Assembly: GCA_037975125.1 (NCBI GenBank)
Contig: CM075853.1
Span: 36,840,113 to 36,904,112, forward strand
Direction: 5' to 3'
DNA: 64,000 bases
Source of the DNA: Latrodectus hesperus
Lineage: Eukaryota; Arthropoda; Arachnida; Araneae; Theridiidae
The position numbers and the translations under genes are program-made. Below, in pieces: positions 55,301-64,000 of the stretch. The notes beneath the pieces were generated by a model, which made no database searches, was not told where the DNA came from, and saw only the letters and a list, made by a program, of their open reading frames with translations. Position 1 is the stretch's first letter. Every line of letters starts with the position of its first letter.

Positions 55301-58300
55301 TGTTGAACATTTTAATTCAAATTACCAAGGTAGTAGTTGCCATTCACCATTTTCAGAAATCATTTATTTGAAAAGCATCTTGCTGTACATATAGATTTTT
55401 GTCCATAAATTTCAGATTTTGGATTTTAATTCATAAAACCCTAAATTTTGTTTTTAATTCAAATTTGTTCATTGCATCCCTTCAATACATGTCTAAAGCT
55501 AAAAGCTTTATTTTCAGTAGTAGTATTAGAATATTCTTAAATTCATTGAACACTCAGCTTTCAACTTCATTTCTATTAAAAATTCTTTTTCTTTTCTTAT
55601 TTTTTTTTTTTGTGATTGTTCCTAAATATTATAAGATGAGATTGTATATTCTGAATGTGATGGGCAATTTTGTCGGGATATTGACCTTATCATTAATTTA
55701 TTTAATTAATTTCAATTTATTTCATTTTGAAGACTATTAATATATTTAATATTTTCTTTTTTAAAAAAGTTTAGAAAATATTTCCATCAAAAAAGTATTT
55801 GTCACTGAATTAAATTTATTTAGCAATATATTTTATGTTTTTGTGTAATTTTATAAGTTTAATACTTATAAATTGCGCTTTTGTAATGAAAGTTGCCCTA
55901 TAAAATAAATATTGAGAAAAAACGTTATTTTCCTACATTAGGATATTTTATCTTTCATAGTTCGTTTATAAGATTGATGAATATTTTATCAAAAATATTA
56001 AGATTAAAACAAAATATCTTTAATGTAAATTATTTTCAAAATGTGTAATCCAAAAAGTTGAATTGTCTTTTAGTGGTACTACTATTTTAAACATTCTGTT
56101 TCATGTAAAAATATCGCTAGGTGTGTATCCGGATTTTTCCCTGAAAATCAGTAGATTCTCCTAAAAAAAATTTTCCTCCAAGTTTGACAGATGTATGTGT
56201 GTATGTATGTATATATATGCATATAAAATGTGTAAAAGTAAAATACTTCTGAATATTATTTGGTAATAATTTGTAATATTTAATTATATTGCTGTAAGAA
56301 AAATGTTAATAATTATATTATTAGATATTATTAAGCAGACTCATTTTTTATTTTCTCTTACATTTATGGTTTAGAGATATCCATAAATTCTAATAAAATA
56401 CAAAATGTTTGTCATTAAAAGTACATTTACTCAGTTGATGAAAAATAGAAGTAAAATTCTTAGACATAATTCATTACAAATACTATTTAATCATTTGACA
56501 GGTTAATAAATAAAATTGATGCTTTTAACAGAGTAAACATCTATAACTCGTTCTAATCTATTTTGTTTTCAGAATGACAATTGTTAATGCTTAACAGCCA
56601 GCTTGAAGTGTCTGTTAGTGCATTGAGGACTTGCTAGCAAATCTGTAGGAATTAGAGAGAATTTTATTATTTCATGATATTATATATATATATATTGATA
56701 TCATTGTTACCATCACTAAACACTATTGTATACTGTTTAACATAATTTTTTTTTTTCTTTTTCTCATGGAATATGATGACATTGTTAATATTGAAATATA
56801 AGTCTTGTGGCTTTGAAAATAAGAAACCTTATAGCATTTTGGCATTCAGATTGATCATAATAAGGAATAGAATCAGGTGATTTCTAAAATTTATCAATAT
56901 CATGTGATATCATATTGCACATATTGTAAGATTTTGCCACTTCTCATATTTAGAAGAGATAACTTATATTTGTGCTATAATCTTACCATGTTAAAAAAAA
57001 TATAGAAAATACTGATTTTTACTTTGATCATTATTAATTTGGTTTTGTTGGTGTGAATTGGTATATTTATCACTATTCTTACCAAATCTCTTAGTTTAAT
57101 CAGGACAGTCAGTCTTTCAACCATCTCTGTCCTTGTGAAAATAAACTTTAATTTTTTTATAGATGACTAAATTCTAAAAGTAATTAACTGAAGAATTATT
57201 TAGGATAATTACTTTGTCATTTATTTTTGCACTGTATGAAAACTATAGAAGGGTAAAACACCTACAGGAATCCAGATAATTAAATCTGTAACAGTGTAAA
57301 AGAATCTGGTGGCTTTTATAAAAGGTATTTATGTAGACCGTTTGTAGAATAGTTTTGGAAATGCTGCAGTTTTCATTGGTTAACATGACTAAAACAAATA
57401 TTTAGAAAAACATCAAATCATTAATAGTAGTCTTCTCTTGATCTAACCGATATGTGAAGATAAATCTGCCGTTTGAATAAGTTGTGCTTGCATAGGAATA
57501 TTTGCAATCAAAATAACAAAAATTATTGCCTATCCCACATATTTTAGTTCAAAAATTTGTGATGATGCAATTATTTTAAGTTTTATTTGATGACCATTTC
57601 CTGGGAAATGGCATTTTATAATTTCTTAATATAGTGTTTTGCTTTCTTAATATTATGCAAAATTTTAAAATGTAAATATAATTTGAAAGAATAATTTGTG
57701 TGAATATAATTTTTGACTTATGTTTTAGGTGGTTATCAAAATAACTATTTCAGAGACAGGAATGGTTATAACAATAACTACAAGTCAAATAATCGAGGTG
57801 AGTGTCTTAATATTTTATTCAGCTGATGCCATTATTATACCTAAACACCCTTTCACCTTTTCTGTTATGGTTCCAAATGTGCATTAAATTTAGATTTTTC
57901 ATTTTTCCAATCCATAACTATAAAAACTCAATTAAGCTAGCTTTTTATTTATATTTTGAAATATTTTCTATTGTAAAAAGATTAATATCATTAATGAAGT
58001 GTAAAATTTCTTTAACTATGTTTCTAAACAAACTTAAAAAATCTGGGATTTCCTCTCTAGTAATAATGATAGAAAAATTTCACTTTAACATCAACTTGAA
58101 ATTGAATGTTTCCCTCTATAGTGTAAAGATGAGTTGTCATTCTCAACAAGTGCCCTATTGATTAAATAAGTAGTTTATGTCATCTGAAATTTGCAAGCCC
58201 TTTTCTACTTATAAGTTAGCCATATTTTTAGAAATCAGTTAATATTGAAATTCAAAACTTGTTATCTGTTTGACTTACAGTGCATACACTGATAAAATAA

Positions 58301-60331
58301 TGTATATTTACTATATATTTACAGACAACTGAAGTAATAAAAACTCAAATGTCATAATATAACATGTACAACATGCTAGTTTTACCACAGAAATATCAAA
58401 TTTAATGGAGAAAAAAAGCTAAAAAAATAATTAAGTTCATTGAATCATTTTTTAGACAATTGTGGTTTACTCAGAGTGGGCGGTCGTTTGAGAAATGCCA
58501 ACTTGCCAGAAAATGTGAAATTTCCAATTATTTTTCCAAAAACCCATCCAGTTACACTATTATTGGTGAATTTTTATCATCGAAAGTATTTACACAGAGG
58601 TTTACAGTTAATAAACTGTGCTATGAAACAAAATTATTGTAGTATAGGAGCAAAATCTGCTTTTCTCAAAGAATTAAGAAAATGTGTTATTTGTGCTCAA
58701 TTTCATTGTGAATTTTTAAAACAAATAATGGCAGAGTTACCCTCATCCAAAGTGAATCCAGGCAGACCATTCCTAAAATGTGGTACTGGCTTTTGCGGAC
58801 CATTCTTAAATTATCATTGCTGAGGTAGAGGAGGGAAACCTTCGAAAATGTATATCTGCATTTTCGTATGTATTTTAATGAAAGCTGTTTATTTTGAACT
58901 TGTTAGGGATTTAAATTGCCAATGCATGTATAGCAGCATTAAAAAGATTTTGACGAGGAAAACCAGTGGAAATCTTCAGCAATTGTGGTACCAATTATAT
59001 TGTTGCAAAAAATTACTTAAAAGTTGTAGCAGTAGGTAGCTATCTAAGTAGTGAAAATATTAAATGGACTATGAGTGTTCCTGCTCCCTATTTCAGAGAC
59101 CTTTGAAAGACAGCTGTCAAGTCCTTGAAGTATCACACGATACGCATTATAGAATCGCAGATTCTTTCACAAGAATTTATTGCGGTGTTGATGGAAATAA
59201 AAGCATTATTTAATTCCCAACCTTTAATTAGTTTCTGAGGACCCTAATGGTTTTACCGACATCACACCAGGACTTTTTCTGATTGGTTCAGAATTGAAAA
59301 GCATTCCTGAACCCGGTGTTGAAAACCAGTATATTCTAATTGGCCAACATTGGAAATAAGTTACTCAAATTTCCCAGTCATTTTGGAAATCGTGAACTAA
59401 GGTCTACCTAACTCAGTTGCAAGTGGAAAACTCCCATGGAAAAGATTAGAGAGAATGATTTAGTGCTTATAAAAGAAAATAATTTACCACCTCTTAAGTG
59501 GAAAATGGCTAGAGTAATTAACACTGACAAAGGTCATGATGGTATGTAAACTTGAAAACTGCGTCAGGCGAACTAAAAAGATCAATACATAAATTGGTCA
59601 AACTTCCTATAAATAAAAACTGATTTTTTAATATACATTTTAAATTTTATAAATTCATTAAAAAGTAAGAATTGTGTATTTTGAATTATAATTGATGTTG
59701 TCATGGGGCCCCAGGATGTTAACTGTAACGATTATAGCCAAAAAATGACTAATTCAAATATTCAATTCAAATAAAAACTGCACATTGCATTGCAATTAAA
59801 GGAAAAAGCATATATTTGTTAAGCAATTAAAAGTAGAATCTTTTATTTCAAAGAGGAATTTTTTGTAATTATGTACTATGTAAAGTAAATTTAATTATAT
59901 TTACTTAAACAATAAAAACAAATTTCTGTTATACATAATTTCACTGTACTTTTAATTTCAATGTAATTTGAATAAAATTTTGGCATTGTGTTTTCCTGTA
60001 ATATTTCCAGTGAGTGATTTGAATAGTGTTATTGCTCTTATTTATTAATAGGATGTCAGAATTTATATCTTTAATGACTTATCTTAATGCAGTATAGAAT
60101 ATCTATACTGCATTAAGATAAGTCATTAAAGCTATATTACATTTCATATTTGCTTGTTGTGAGTTTTTGTACTTTTCCAAAATTTTTACATAATTAATAT
60201 TATTTTTAGGGCCAAGGGGAAATGGTAATAATCGCAGTAGAGGAAATTATCGGTCGGATGGTCCTCACCAGCAGCGAAGTATTTATCATCAAAAACAAGA
60301 CAGGCCTCAAAAGGAAGAGGTGCAACAATAA
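39402..60331 (+). CDS. Caprin1: Caprin-1 orthologue, 12 coding exons, 585 aa
   Basis: RNA-binding scaffold of cytoplasmic ribonucleoprotein and stress granules; in animals caprin works with G3BP/Rasputin and FMRP to control mRNA translation. The exons join in frame at GT-AG introns: 39402-39515, 44743-44805, 47480-47566, 48772-48933, 49784-49946, 50168-50355, 50889-51039, 51118-51584, 54687-54768, 54840-54929, 57729-57797, 60210-60331. Residues 1-200 form the charged helical N-terminal region, ending in GTTYKVLKEI (about 193-202), the segment tied to FMRP binding in the vertebrate protein. An acidic stretch follows (about 215-245), then TFNFLQESQIDLD (about 297-309), which matches the G3BP NTF2-like-domain ligand motif. 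Next come a Pro/Ser/Gln-rich linker and an RGG tail (about 496-560). No C1q domain follows, so it is of the caprin-1 type. The first ATG at 39402 fits the splice frame; a GTG five codons upstream is not needed. Confidence 0.95.
41561..41830. repeat. Degenerate ~108-bp tandem repeat, ~2.5 units
   Basis: TTTAATTAACTGGG-type phrases recur at about 41563, 41672 and 41780. They are followed each time by A(C)CACCTTA-like and TAATCTAG.AC.TG blocks, with A-rich spacers. Units are diverged. Confidence 0.6.
42654..42800. repeat. Two-copy degenerate repeat, ~118-bp period
   Basis: AGTTTCACCTGATTTCAAATTG at 42650-42672 recurs as AGTTTTCCCCGATTTCAAAT at about 42769-42788. Only the start of the unit is well conserved. 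Confidence 0.45.
42903..43065. repeat. Degenerate ~58-bp tandem repeat, three units
   Basis: Units start ATTCCTGACAAAATATC (42903), ATTCTGGCATTATATC (42961) and ATTCCCAGCTACATC (43020). Each runs on through a GTGAAAT/CGAAAT block and an A-rich AACATAAAA part. Spacing is 58 and 59. Confidence 0.6.
44040..44230 (+). repeat. Probable old tRNA-derived SINE
   Basis: TTAGCCTAATGGTAGGATAC at about 44062-44082 looks like an A box, and GTTTCAGTCTCAGT some 40 bases later like a mutated B box. A non-tRNA body containing GGAAATGGAGGCTGCACTTA follows. No target duplication was seen. Confidence 0.4.
44279..44474 (+). mobile_element. tRNA-derived SINE with 13-bp target-site duplication
   Basis: The body 44292-44461 (170 bp) is flanked by perfect 13-bp direct repeats CCTGTAAACTTCT at 44279-44291 and 44462-44474. 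The head has an A box (CCAAATGGTTAGCA, about 44305-44318) and a perfect B box GGTTCGAATCC at 44346-44356, the internal RNA polymerase III promoter. The body reads ACCTTGGGAATGGATGTTTG, then GTAGTGGTCCAGAA, and ends in a CAAACAAACCAAA tail. It lies in the same orientation as caprin, inside intron 1. The clean duplication and intact promoter boxes indicate a comparatively young insertion made by a LINE's machinery. Confidence 0.92.
44743..44805 (+). CDS. Caprin1: Caprin coding exon 2
   Basis: 63 bp, codons 39-59 (IKLDNYRSDVQKGKELNEDQ K), phases 0/0, donor GTGAGA. Corresponds to vertebrate GKLDDYQERMNKGERLNQDQ. Confidence 0.93.
46125..46162. repeat. 16-bp perfect hairpin in intron 2
   Basis: Arms AAAAACAAGTATCAAA (46125-46140) and its exact complement (46147-46162), with a 6-nt loop. 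Confidence 0.8.
46183..46335. repeat. Microsatellite cluster (TA)n with TG and CA interruptions
   Basis: TATA/TATG/ACAT mixtures at 46183-46250, and (TA)n-(GT)n at about 46300-46330. They flank a 50-bp AT-rich, partly palindromic segment. Confidence 0.85.
47480..47566 (+). CDS. Caprin1: Caprin coding exon 3
   Basis: 87 bp, codons 60-88 (MAVSKYGEVISCLDQFKEFN...), phases 0/0, acceptor TTTAATTTAG. Matches vertebrate DAVSKYQEVTNNLEFAKELQ. Confidence 0.93.
47567..48771 (+). other. Caprin intron 3 (1.2 kb)
   Basis: GT-AG intron with a decayed SINE copy near 47830 (listed). Otherwise AT-rich and featureless. Confidence 0.85.
47826..47960 (+). repeat. Decayed copy of the intron-1 SINE family
   Basis: GTGGCTGAATGATTAGTATT corresponds to the A-box part, and TTTTGAATCCCACCTTAAAC followed by TTCATAGTGGTTTGGAACCC parallels the B-box and body of the 44292 SINE. 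A C-rich insertion (CCCCCTCCCCCC) lies between the boxes. The B box has lost GGTTC. Clearly older than the intron-1 copy. Confidence 0.65.
48772..48933 (+). CDS. Caprin1: Caprin coding exon 4
   Basis: 162 bp, codons 89-142, phases 0/0. It encodes the basic/helical stretch NRQVKKLAKKEQLERQQHEI and the DVRSDFLNGENGAV end, equivalent to vertebrate IKKTARREQLMREEAEQKRL and DEVRTDLKQGLNGV. Confidence 0.94.
48934..49783 (+). other. Caprin intron 4 (0.85 kb)
   Basis: GT-AG. A minus-strand frame across its end is AT-rich and antisense to the splice site, and is not supported. Confidence 0.85.
49784..49946 (+). CDS. Caprin1: Caprin coding exon 5
   Basis: 163 bp, codons 143-196 plus one base, ending GGAACAACTT before GTATCC. 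It encodes LSSEQLSQLDQLFKLI and HIFLVEGKNKEIAGTT, matching vertebrate LSEEELSLLDEFYKLV and DLLEGKEKPVCGTT. The split Tyr codon (T/AC) confirms the junction. Confidence 0.94.
50168..50355 (+). CDS. Caprin1: Caprin coding exon 6
   Basis: 188 bp, codons 197-259. YKVLKEILVSIKDSGYF matches vertebrate YKVLKEIVERVFQSNYF. An acidic linker rich in Glu, Pro and Ser follows. The donor after GAA is GTAAGG; read-through would add about 22 residues and stop at 50419-50421. Confidence 0.94.
50356..50888 (+). other. Caprin intron 6 (0.53 kb)
   Basis: GT-AG, AT-rich, nothing else seen. Confidence 0.85.
50889..51039 (+). CDS. Caprin1: Caprin coding exon 7
   Basis: 151 bp, codons 260-309 plus one base. It ends with QGTFNFLQESQIDLD, the counterpart of vertebrate QGPYNFIQDSMLDFE, the G3BP-binding motif. 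A very short 78-nt intron follows. Confidence 0.94.
51118..51584 (+). CDS. Caprin1: Caprin coding exon 8
   Basis: 467 bp, codons 310-465, the longest exon. It starts APHMDPAVVAVHQMAP, in line with vertebrate TLDPAIVSAQPMNP. The rest is a disordered Pro/Ser/Val/Gln-rich linker. Donor GTATGT after CAA; read-through would stop within a few codons. Confidence 0.94.
51585..54686 (+). other. Caprin intron 8 (3.1 kb)
   Basis: GT-AG. There is a 28-bp tandem duplication at 54411-54466 (ACAAACCCTG.TTAGTGTAAT twice). A possible decayed SINE head lies near 51988-52035 (AAGGCTAAAATGGTAGGACA), and repeat-like phrases near 53310-53400 and 53770-53850. A plus-strand frame at 53883-54080 has no recognisable domain. 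Confidence 0.8.
54687..54768 (+). CDS. Caprin1: Caprin coding exon 9
   Basis: 82 bp, codons 466-492 plus one base; an Asn/Asp/Glu-rich linker (NGEENQSGPDVNGDAND...). Acceptor TTTGCAG, donor GTAAGA. Confidence 0.9.
54840..54929 (+). CDS. Caprin1: Caprin coding exon 10, RGG repeats
   Basis: 90 bp, phases 1/1, so it can be skipped without a frame change. It encodes YRGGYRGRGRGRGNNFFRGR, the densest RGG part, a likely arginine-methylation and RNA-binding segment. It follows a 71-nt intron. Confidence 0.93.
54930..57728 (+). other. Caprin intron 10 (2.8 kb)
   Basis: GT-AG. It contains a candidate alternative terminal exon at 56573 (listed). A hydrophobic plus-strand frame at 55399-55740 is Phe/Leu/Ile-rich as expected of AT-rich noncoding DNA and is not supported. 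Confidence 0.8.
56573..57160 (+). other. Candidate alternative terminal exon of caprin
   Basis: A good acceptor (TCTATTTTGTTTTCAG) ends at 56572. Spliced from exon 10, the next codons are GAA then TGA, giving a 523-residue protein that ends ...YNGRE. The following ~570 bases are of ordinary composition and lead to an AATAAA at 57140-57145, so this would be a complete last exon with its own 3' UTR. Vertebrate CAPRIN1 also has isoforms that differ at the C-terminus. Sequence alone cannot show that it is used. Confidence 0.4.
57729..57797 (+). CDS. Caprin1: Caprin coding exon 11
   Basis: 69 bp, phases 1/1, codons 523-545 (GGYQNNYFRDRNGYNNNYKS...), rich in Asn, Tyr and Gly; skippable in frame. 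Confidence 0.9.
58440..59615 (+). pseudogene. BEL/Pao retrotransposon pol remnant (integrase to C-terminal domain)
   Basis: Plus strand, same sense as caprin. The first frame (58440-58823) shows GLLRVGGRLRNA, then the zinc-binding part with HRKYLHRGLQ and CVICAQFHC, typical of the BEL/Pao integrase N-terminus. It stops where the core domain begins; the expected Asp of the core's first motif is Gly (GTGFCGPF). A second frame has KAVYFELVRDL. Further on, DPNGFTDITPGLFLIGSELK and DLVLIKENNLPPLKWKMARV match the C-terminal part of the polyprotein. Several stops and frameshifts divide it. No LTRs, protease or reverse transcriptase were seen nearby, so it is a fragment and cannot make a working enzyme. 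Confidence 0.88.
60069..60131. repeat. Perfect 29-bp hairpin, 5-nt loop, caprin intron 11
   Basis: The arms 60069-60097 (CTTTAATGACTTATCTTAAT...) and 60103-60131 are exact reverse complements around AATAT. It lies about 80 bases upstream of the last-exon acceptor, on the transcribed strand of caprin, so the pre-mRNA would form this stem. Confidence 0.95.
60210..60331 (+). CDS. Caprin1: Caprin coding exon 12 and stop
   Basis: 122 bp including TAA at 60329-60331; codons 546-585 (GPRGNGNNRSRGNYRSDGPH ...). Ends KEEVQQ, comparable with the Gln-rich end of vertebrate caprin-1. Confidence 0.93.
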
Positions 60332-61265
60332 TCTAGTATTTTAAGACTTGAAACTATAAATATTCAGTGGATATTCACCATTCATCTCGGACTTGGCAGC
60401 GGCAGAGGAATCCTTGCTTTGAGAAAAAGACAAATTTTTTTTAATAAAGAAAAGCTTTGGATCATTTTGCTATCAAAAAGTAAAAGAAAAATGTACTGAA
60501 AAAAATATGAAACAAGCTGTGGCCTTCTGATAAATGTTTCACCATACCCCACTTTCACAAGATCAAAGCTTCCGCCTTTTTGTGCATTCATCAGTCAAAC
60601 ACAGTATTAATTTGTGCAGCAGTGGGTTATCTGGGACCAGTGCTCTCTACTGTGCGTGACTTGTCAAATATTTCACTACACAAAAAGGAAAAATATCTTA
60701 CGAAATACTCATTGTTACATAGAATTCATTGTGAATATTTTTAATGCAGAAGGCTGCATTTGTGTAATATGTGATGTTCAAAAACCTACTTGTGAATATA
60801 AGTTATAGATTCATTTGTATTGTGATAAATGAAATTTACAAATTTGCTGTAATATTCCTTCCCAGGCCTGTTTTTTGTGTGAATGTATTAAACTCCTGAT
60901 CCCTTTCCCTTATTTTAGAATAATGTGCTTTTTCTTTTACACCTCCTTTTTTTAAGCTATTTATCTTTAATAAGTTTTTGTTCCTACTTTTTTTTACATT
61001 TGTGCATTGTGCAGAAAATTAAAAATGTTTGTTGATGTTAATATCTTGTGTATTGCCAAAATTAAATTTGTTTCCCGTGTCCTGGACATTTTGTAACACT
61101 ATCTTGTGATAGTTAAATACATATTTGTCTGGTTGTTTCACTGGAAGGTCTAAAGCAAGTCTTACTTTAAAAATTCTTTGTTTAAGTTTGGGACAAAGTT
61201 TCTGTCCTTATTGATCATCCAAAGCCTTAATTGCTCTGATGTTAATAAAATGTTTTATGGTAAAA
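60332..61265 (+). other. Caprin 3' UTR
   Basis: About 900 bases, richer in GC than the flanks at first, without introns or convincing frames. It ends shortly after the poly(A) signal at 61244. A second AATAAA at 61718 could give a longer form. Confidence 0.7.
61244..61249 (+). terminator. Poly(A) signal of caprin
   Basis: AATAAA followed within 20 bases by T/G-rich sequence (TGTTTTATGGTAAAACTTGT). Another AATAAA lies at 61718-61723. Confidence 0.65.
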
Positions 61266-64000
61266 CTTGTTTCTCTTATTTTTTCATTGCATTTAATTCT
61301 TGATTGTTTTATTTATGGAATTCTTCAGATATAGTTTTAAGAAATACTTTTTAGGTGCAACTTCTAAGTGATCATATGTTTAAGCATTCTTATAAATCTC
61401 AGAAACATTTTTCAAATAGCTGACACATTTATGATTGACGTTTTCCCTTGGAATCAGTAAATCCTTATATTTAAAATTGTATTTTAAATTTGATATGGTT
61501 TAATTTTTGATGTTATATATAACAATTCACAATACATGCATCCTTCAGAGTGGTTACTAAATTTATTTAGTGCAAGAACAGTAAATCTCTACAAGTTAAT
61601 TAGACCATTTCTTAATCATTTTATACTCATATAAGTTATTCTTATAAAAGCTGTGTGACAACCTGTTAGGATTTGTTAATTAAAATCTTAAATTACATTT
61701 GTGTGAAATATGAAGCTAATAAATCTGATCTTGAAGCGAAGTTTATTAGTTGTATTTTTTTATGCTTATCAGTAAATGTATTACAAATAAGTTAAGTCAT
61801 CTCTAATCAAATTATTGCTTAGCACAATAGTATGCTTTATATTTTTATGTTAGCATTCACAGTAAAAATTGCAAATGAAATCTTTTAATATAATCTTTTA
61901 ATACACTTATGATTGTGCAAAATTTTAACAATCATAAGTGTTAATTTTTTTGTATGTGTTATTTGATTGCAAATAGATATAAATTTATCTAAAACTAAAT
62001 TATGCTCTTATAAAGTTTGCTTTGAAATTTCTAACTCGTGTTACAAACAATCATACTAAAAATTCAATTAGTACAAAGAAAAATAATTTATGTAAAATTT
62101 TAGTTTCAATTTAGTAAGAAAATGTGTTAACAAAGATTTTTTTGTTATAATTTTTTTTAATTATAACACAGTGTAAATTGAGAGTTTTATTAATAAAATG
62201 AACCTGCACAGCTTTAATTTTAATGATTTAATCAGTACTTAACTTTGTAATTGAAACATCTTTCATTTCAATAAAAACTCTATAATTTGATTTATCCTAC
62301 TACATGTGTTTTCTTAAATGTTATTTTAGAAATTTTATTTTCATAAAAATCCATTATTTTATAAAACTTAATTTCTGTAAGCAAGACATTAAAAGCCTTT
62401 TGTAAAATGCAACATAAGTTATTTGATATCAAAGTTACGTGATAACTAATATTTTCATATAAAATCATACCCATCTTTACTTTCTGAGTGGATTATCCAT
62501 AAATAACGATTTTAATGTTTTCTTACTTCAACAGAAATGGTTCACAATAAAAACTTGTATATTTGTTTACTAACTCAAATATTTTATTTGCATTATTTTT
62601 TATTAGTGGTGTTTTAAAATGTAATAGAAACGAGTTGCACAAATAAGCGAAAGCTAATAAAAATCCAGAAAACAATTTGAAAGAATGCAATATAAAATTA
62701 AGAATATAGAGACATTTTTGATTTTCTTTTTCATGTAATTTTAAGTGTTGGTTTTTAAATGAAAAAATTTTTAATACAAATGTGGAAGTCATGAAAAAAA
62801 AACATTTTTATTATTAATACTTAATCTTATTACATAAAATGTAGATGTCTTAAATTTTTAAAATAAGTGAAAAAATTTCTCGGGAATTATATTTAAATAG
62901 ATTAAGATACAGATTTACATTTATATTCCTTTTACAAAATTATTCGCATGTTTGAATTTCTTTTCTAAAATTTTTTGTCTTCATAAAAAATATAAATTTA
63001 TGCTTTGTAACAGATAATCTATCTTTTCTATAAAAATATTTTTAATATTAAATACTTTTTTCATCTGTTCCCATTACAAAACAACCACATAAAATAATAA
63101 AATCAAAATAAGCAGTATAATTGTGAATTAGTAATCTGATAAGCAAAACAAAGATATGTGGAAAAGACAAATTTAACAATATTAACTTGATTATCCTGAT
63201 ATTTTTCCCTATTAAACGTTAACTTGTATTTATCAAAACTTAAATTTGTTCCATTTTCTGGTCATGACAAAATTATGGTGTTTGGGTGTTAATATATAAT
63301 AAAGATAAGAGTTTTAGTTTAATTCAACTAAAAAAACCTGCAAATTAAGAAAATTCAATCTTTTATTCCAGTGCGTTTACATTCCAATTCTTCAGTGAAA
63401 TTAACTACATAAATAAGATTAATTTTGCATTATGAACATAAGATAAATATTTTAATTGATTTTAATCTGCATCAATGTAAATGTTATAATTTTTTAACTT
63501 TCTAAAGATTTCAAGTGTTCCTAATCTCATTCGTTCTTTTTCTTTTAAAGTGGATTTATGCATGAAACATATTATAGTGTAAAATTACATTTTGAACAAA
63601 ATTTTAAGTTGTAAATATCGATTTTTTAAAATAGCAATTTTTCGCAAGACACTTCAGTATTATTTTCATTGATATTCTTCTCTTGTGAAAGTTTCGTGAA
63701 GTAAAATGTTTGTTTGTTATGACTGACTGATGACATTTTTCTTTCAGTTTTTTTAACCTGCAAAGTATTTCTAAAAAAATTGGAAATTTGTTTGAAAATG
63801 TGATAGAAAATTTTTGTTAGGAAATATAATTAATTTTTAACTATGTGATTGAAAAAGAGAATAGATATACAAGTTTTTTTTTCAATTAGGTTATTTTTAA
63901 ATTAAATAAATTAGGTGATTGAGAATATACTTTTTAATACTTTACAGGTTTCAAAGTTATTTACATTTTTGGTCTCATTATTTATAAATAAATCTAAACT
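61266..64000. other. AT-rich DNA downstream of caprin, no gene seen
   Basis: Possibly extended 3' UTR to about 61740. A small 14-bp perfect hairpin occurs at 61903-61941 (ACACTTATGATTGT and its complement, 11-nt loop). Minus-strand frames at 62292-62474 and 62523-62792 are not convincing. Confidence 0.5.

Larger units (their letters stand above)
57798..60209 (+). other. Caprin intron 11 (2.4 kb)
   Basis: GT-AG. It holds the BEL/Pao remnant and the 29-bp hairpin, listed separately. A plus-strand frame at its start (57826-58161) is not supported. Confidence 0.85.

Noticed and set aside
55399..55740. 113-residue hydrophobic reading frame in caprin intron 10
   Set aside because: Phe/Leu/Ile-rich composition follows from AT-rich DNA; no domain, no start context and it lies in an intron of the same strand.
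60069..60131. Conventional microRNA precursor
   Set aside because: A 29-bp perfectly paired stem with a 5-nt loop is shorter and more perfect than a usual animal pre-miRNA (about 60-70 nt with bulges); kept only as a hairpin of unknown role.

Overview
The window is AT-rich, intron-rich eukaryotic DNA. A chelicerate arthropod, probably a spider, fits best: the coding gene has multi-kilobase introns, the DNA between genes is full of decayed arthropod-type Tc1/mariner elements, non-LTR and BEL/Pao retroelements and tRNA-derived SINEs, and some repeats resemble families I recall from orb-weaver genomes. The taxon is an inference, because no rRNA or mitochondrial marker is present.

Layout. Positions 1-39,400 hold no host gene that I can support. 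They contain a 956-bp internally deleted mariner (1089-2044), a Tigger/pogo-type transposase remnant (about 4.9-5.3 kb), a heavily decayed Tc1-like transposase (7.75-8.64 kb), the 3' end of an RTE-like LINE (9.0-9.5 kb), a LINE RNase H remnant (12.0-12.6 kb), a 45-bp inverted repeat around an AT core (20.8-20.9 kb), a satellite of about 172 bp in roughly four copies (21.65-22.33 kb), long (TA)n microsatellites, a 1.7-kb Tc1/mariner element with unusually long terminal inverted repeats (26.58-28.28 kb), and a 1.2-kb mariner inserted in a (TA)n tract (34.33-35.55 kb). All the transposase and polymerase remnants carry stops, frameshifts or deletions.

Positions 39,402-60,331 on the + strand hold one complete protein-coding gene, a caprin-1 orthologue (cytoplasmic activation/proliferation-associated RNA-binding protein). 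Twelve coding exons join without frame errors at GT-AG introns to give 585 codons. The predicted protein keeps the N-terminal coiled-coil/HR1-like region, the GTTYKVLKEI segment, a G3BP-binding-like motif, a long Pro/Gln/Ser-rich linker and an Arg/Gly-rich C-terminal tail spread over three small exons. A 3' UTR with an AATAAA signal follows at 61,244. A second possible terminal exon in intron 10 (56,573 onward, AATAAA at 57,140) would give a shorter protein lacking the last part of the RGG tail.

The caprin introns contain a SINE with a perfect 13-bp target-site duplication (44,292-44,461), older SINE relatives, three degenerate tandem-repeat arrays, a BEL/Pao pol remnant (58.44-59.6 kb) and a perfect 29-bp hairpin (60,069-60,131). 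From about 61.3 kb to the end I see no gene. No bacterial-type system, operon or CRISPR array is present. The points most worth following up are the short-loop near-perfect palindromes, the alternative caprin 3' end, the long-TIR element with wide catalytic spacing, and the dated insertions with clean target duplications.
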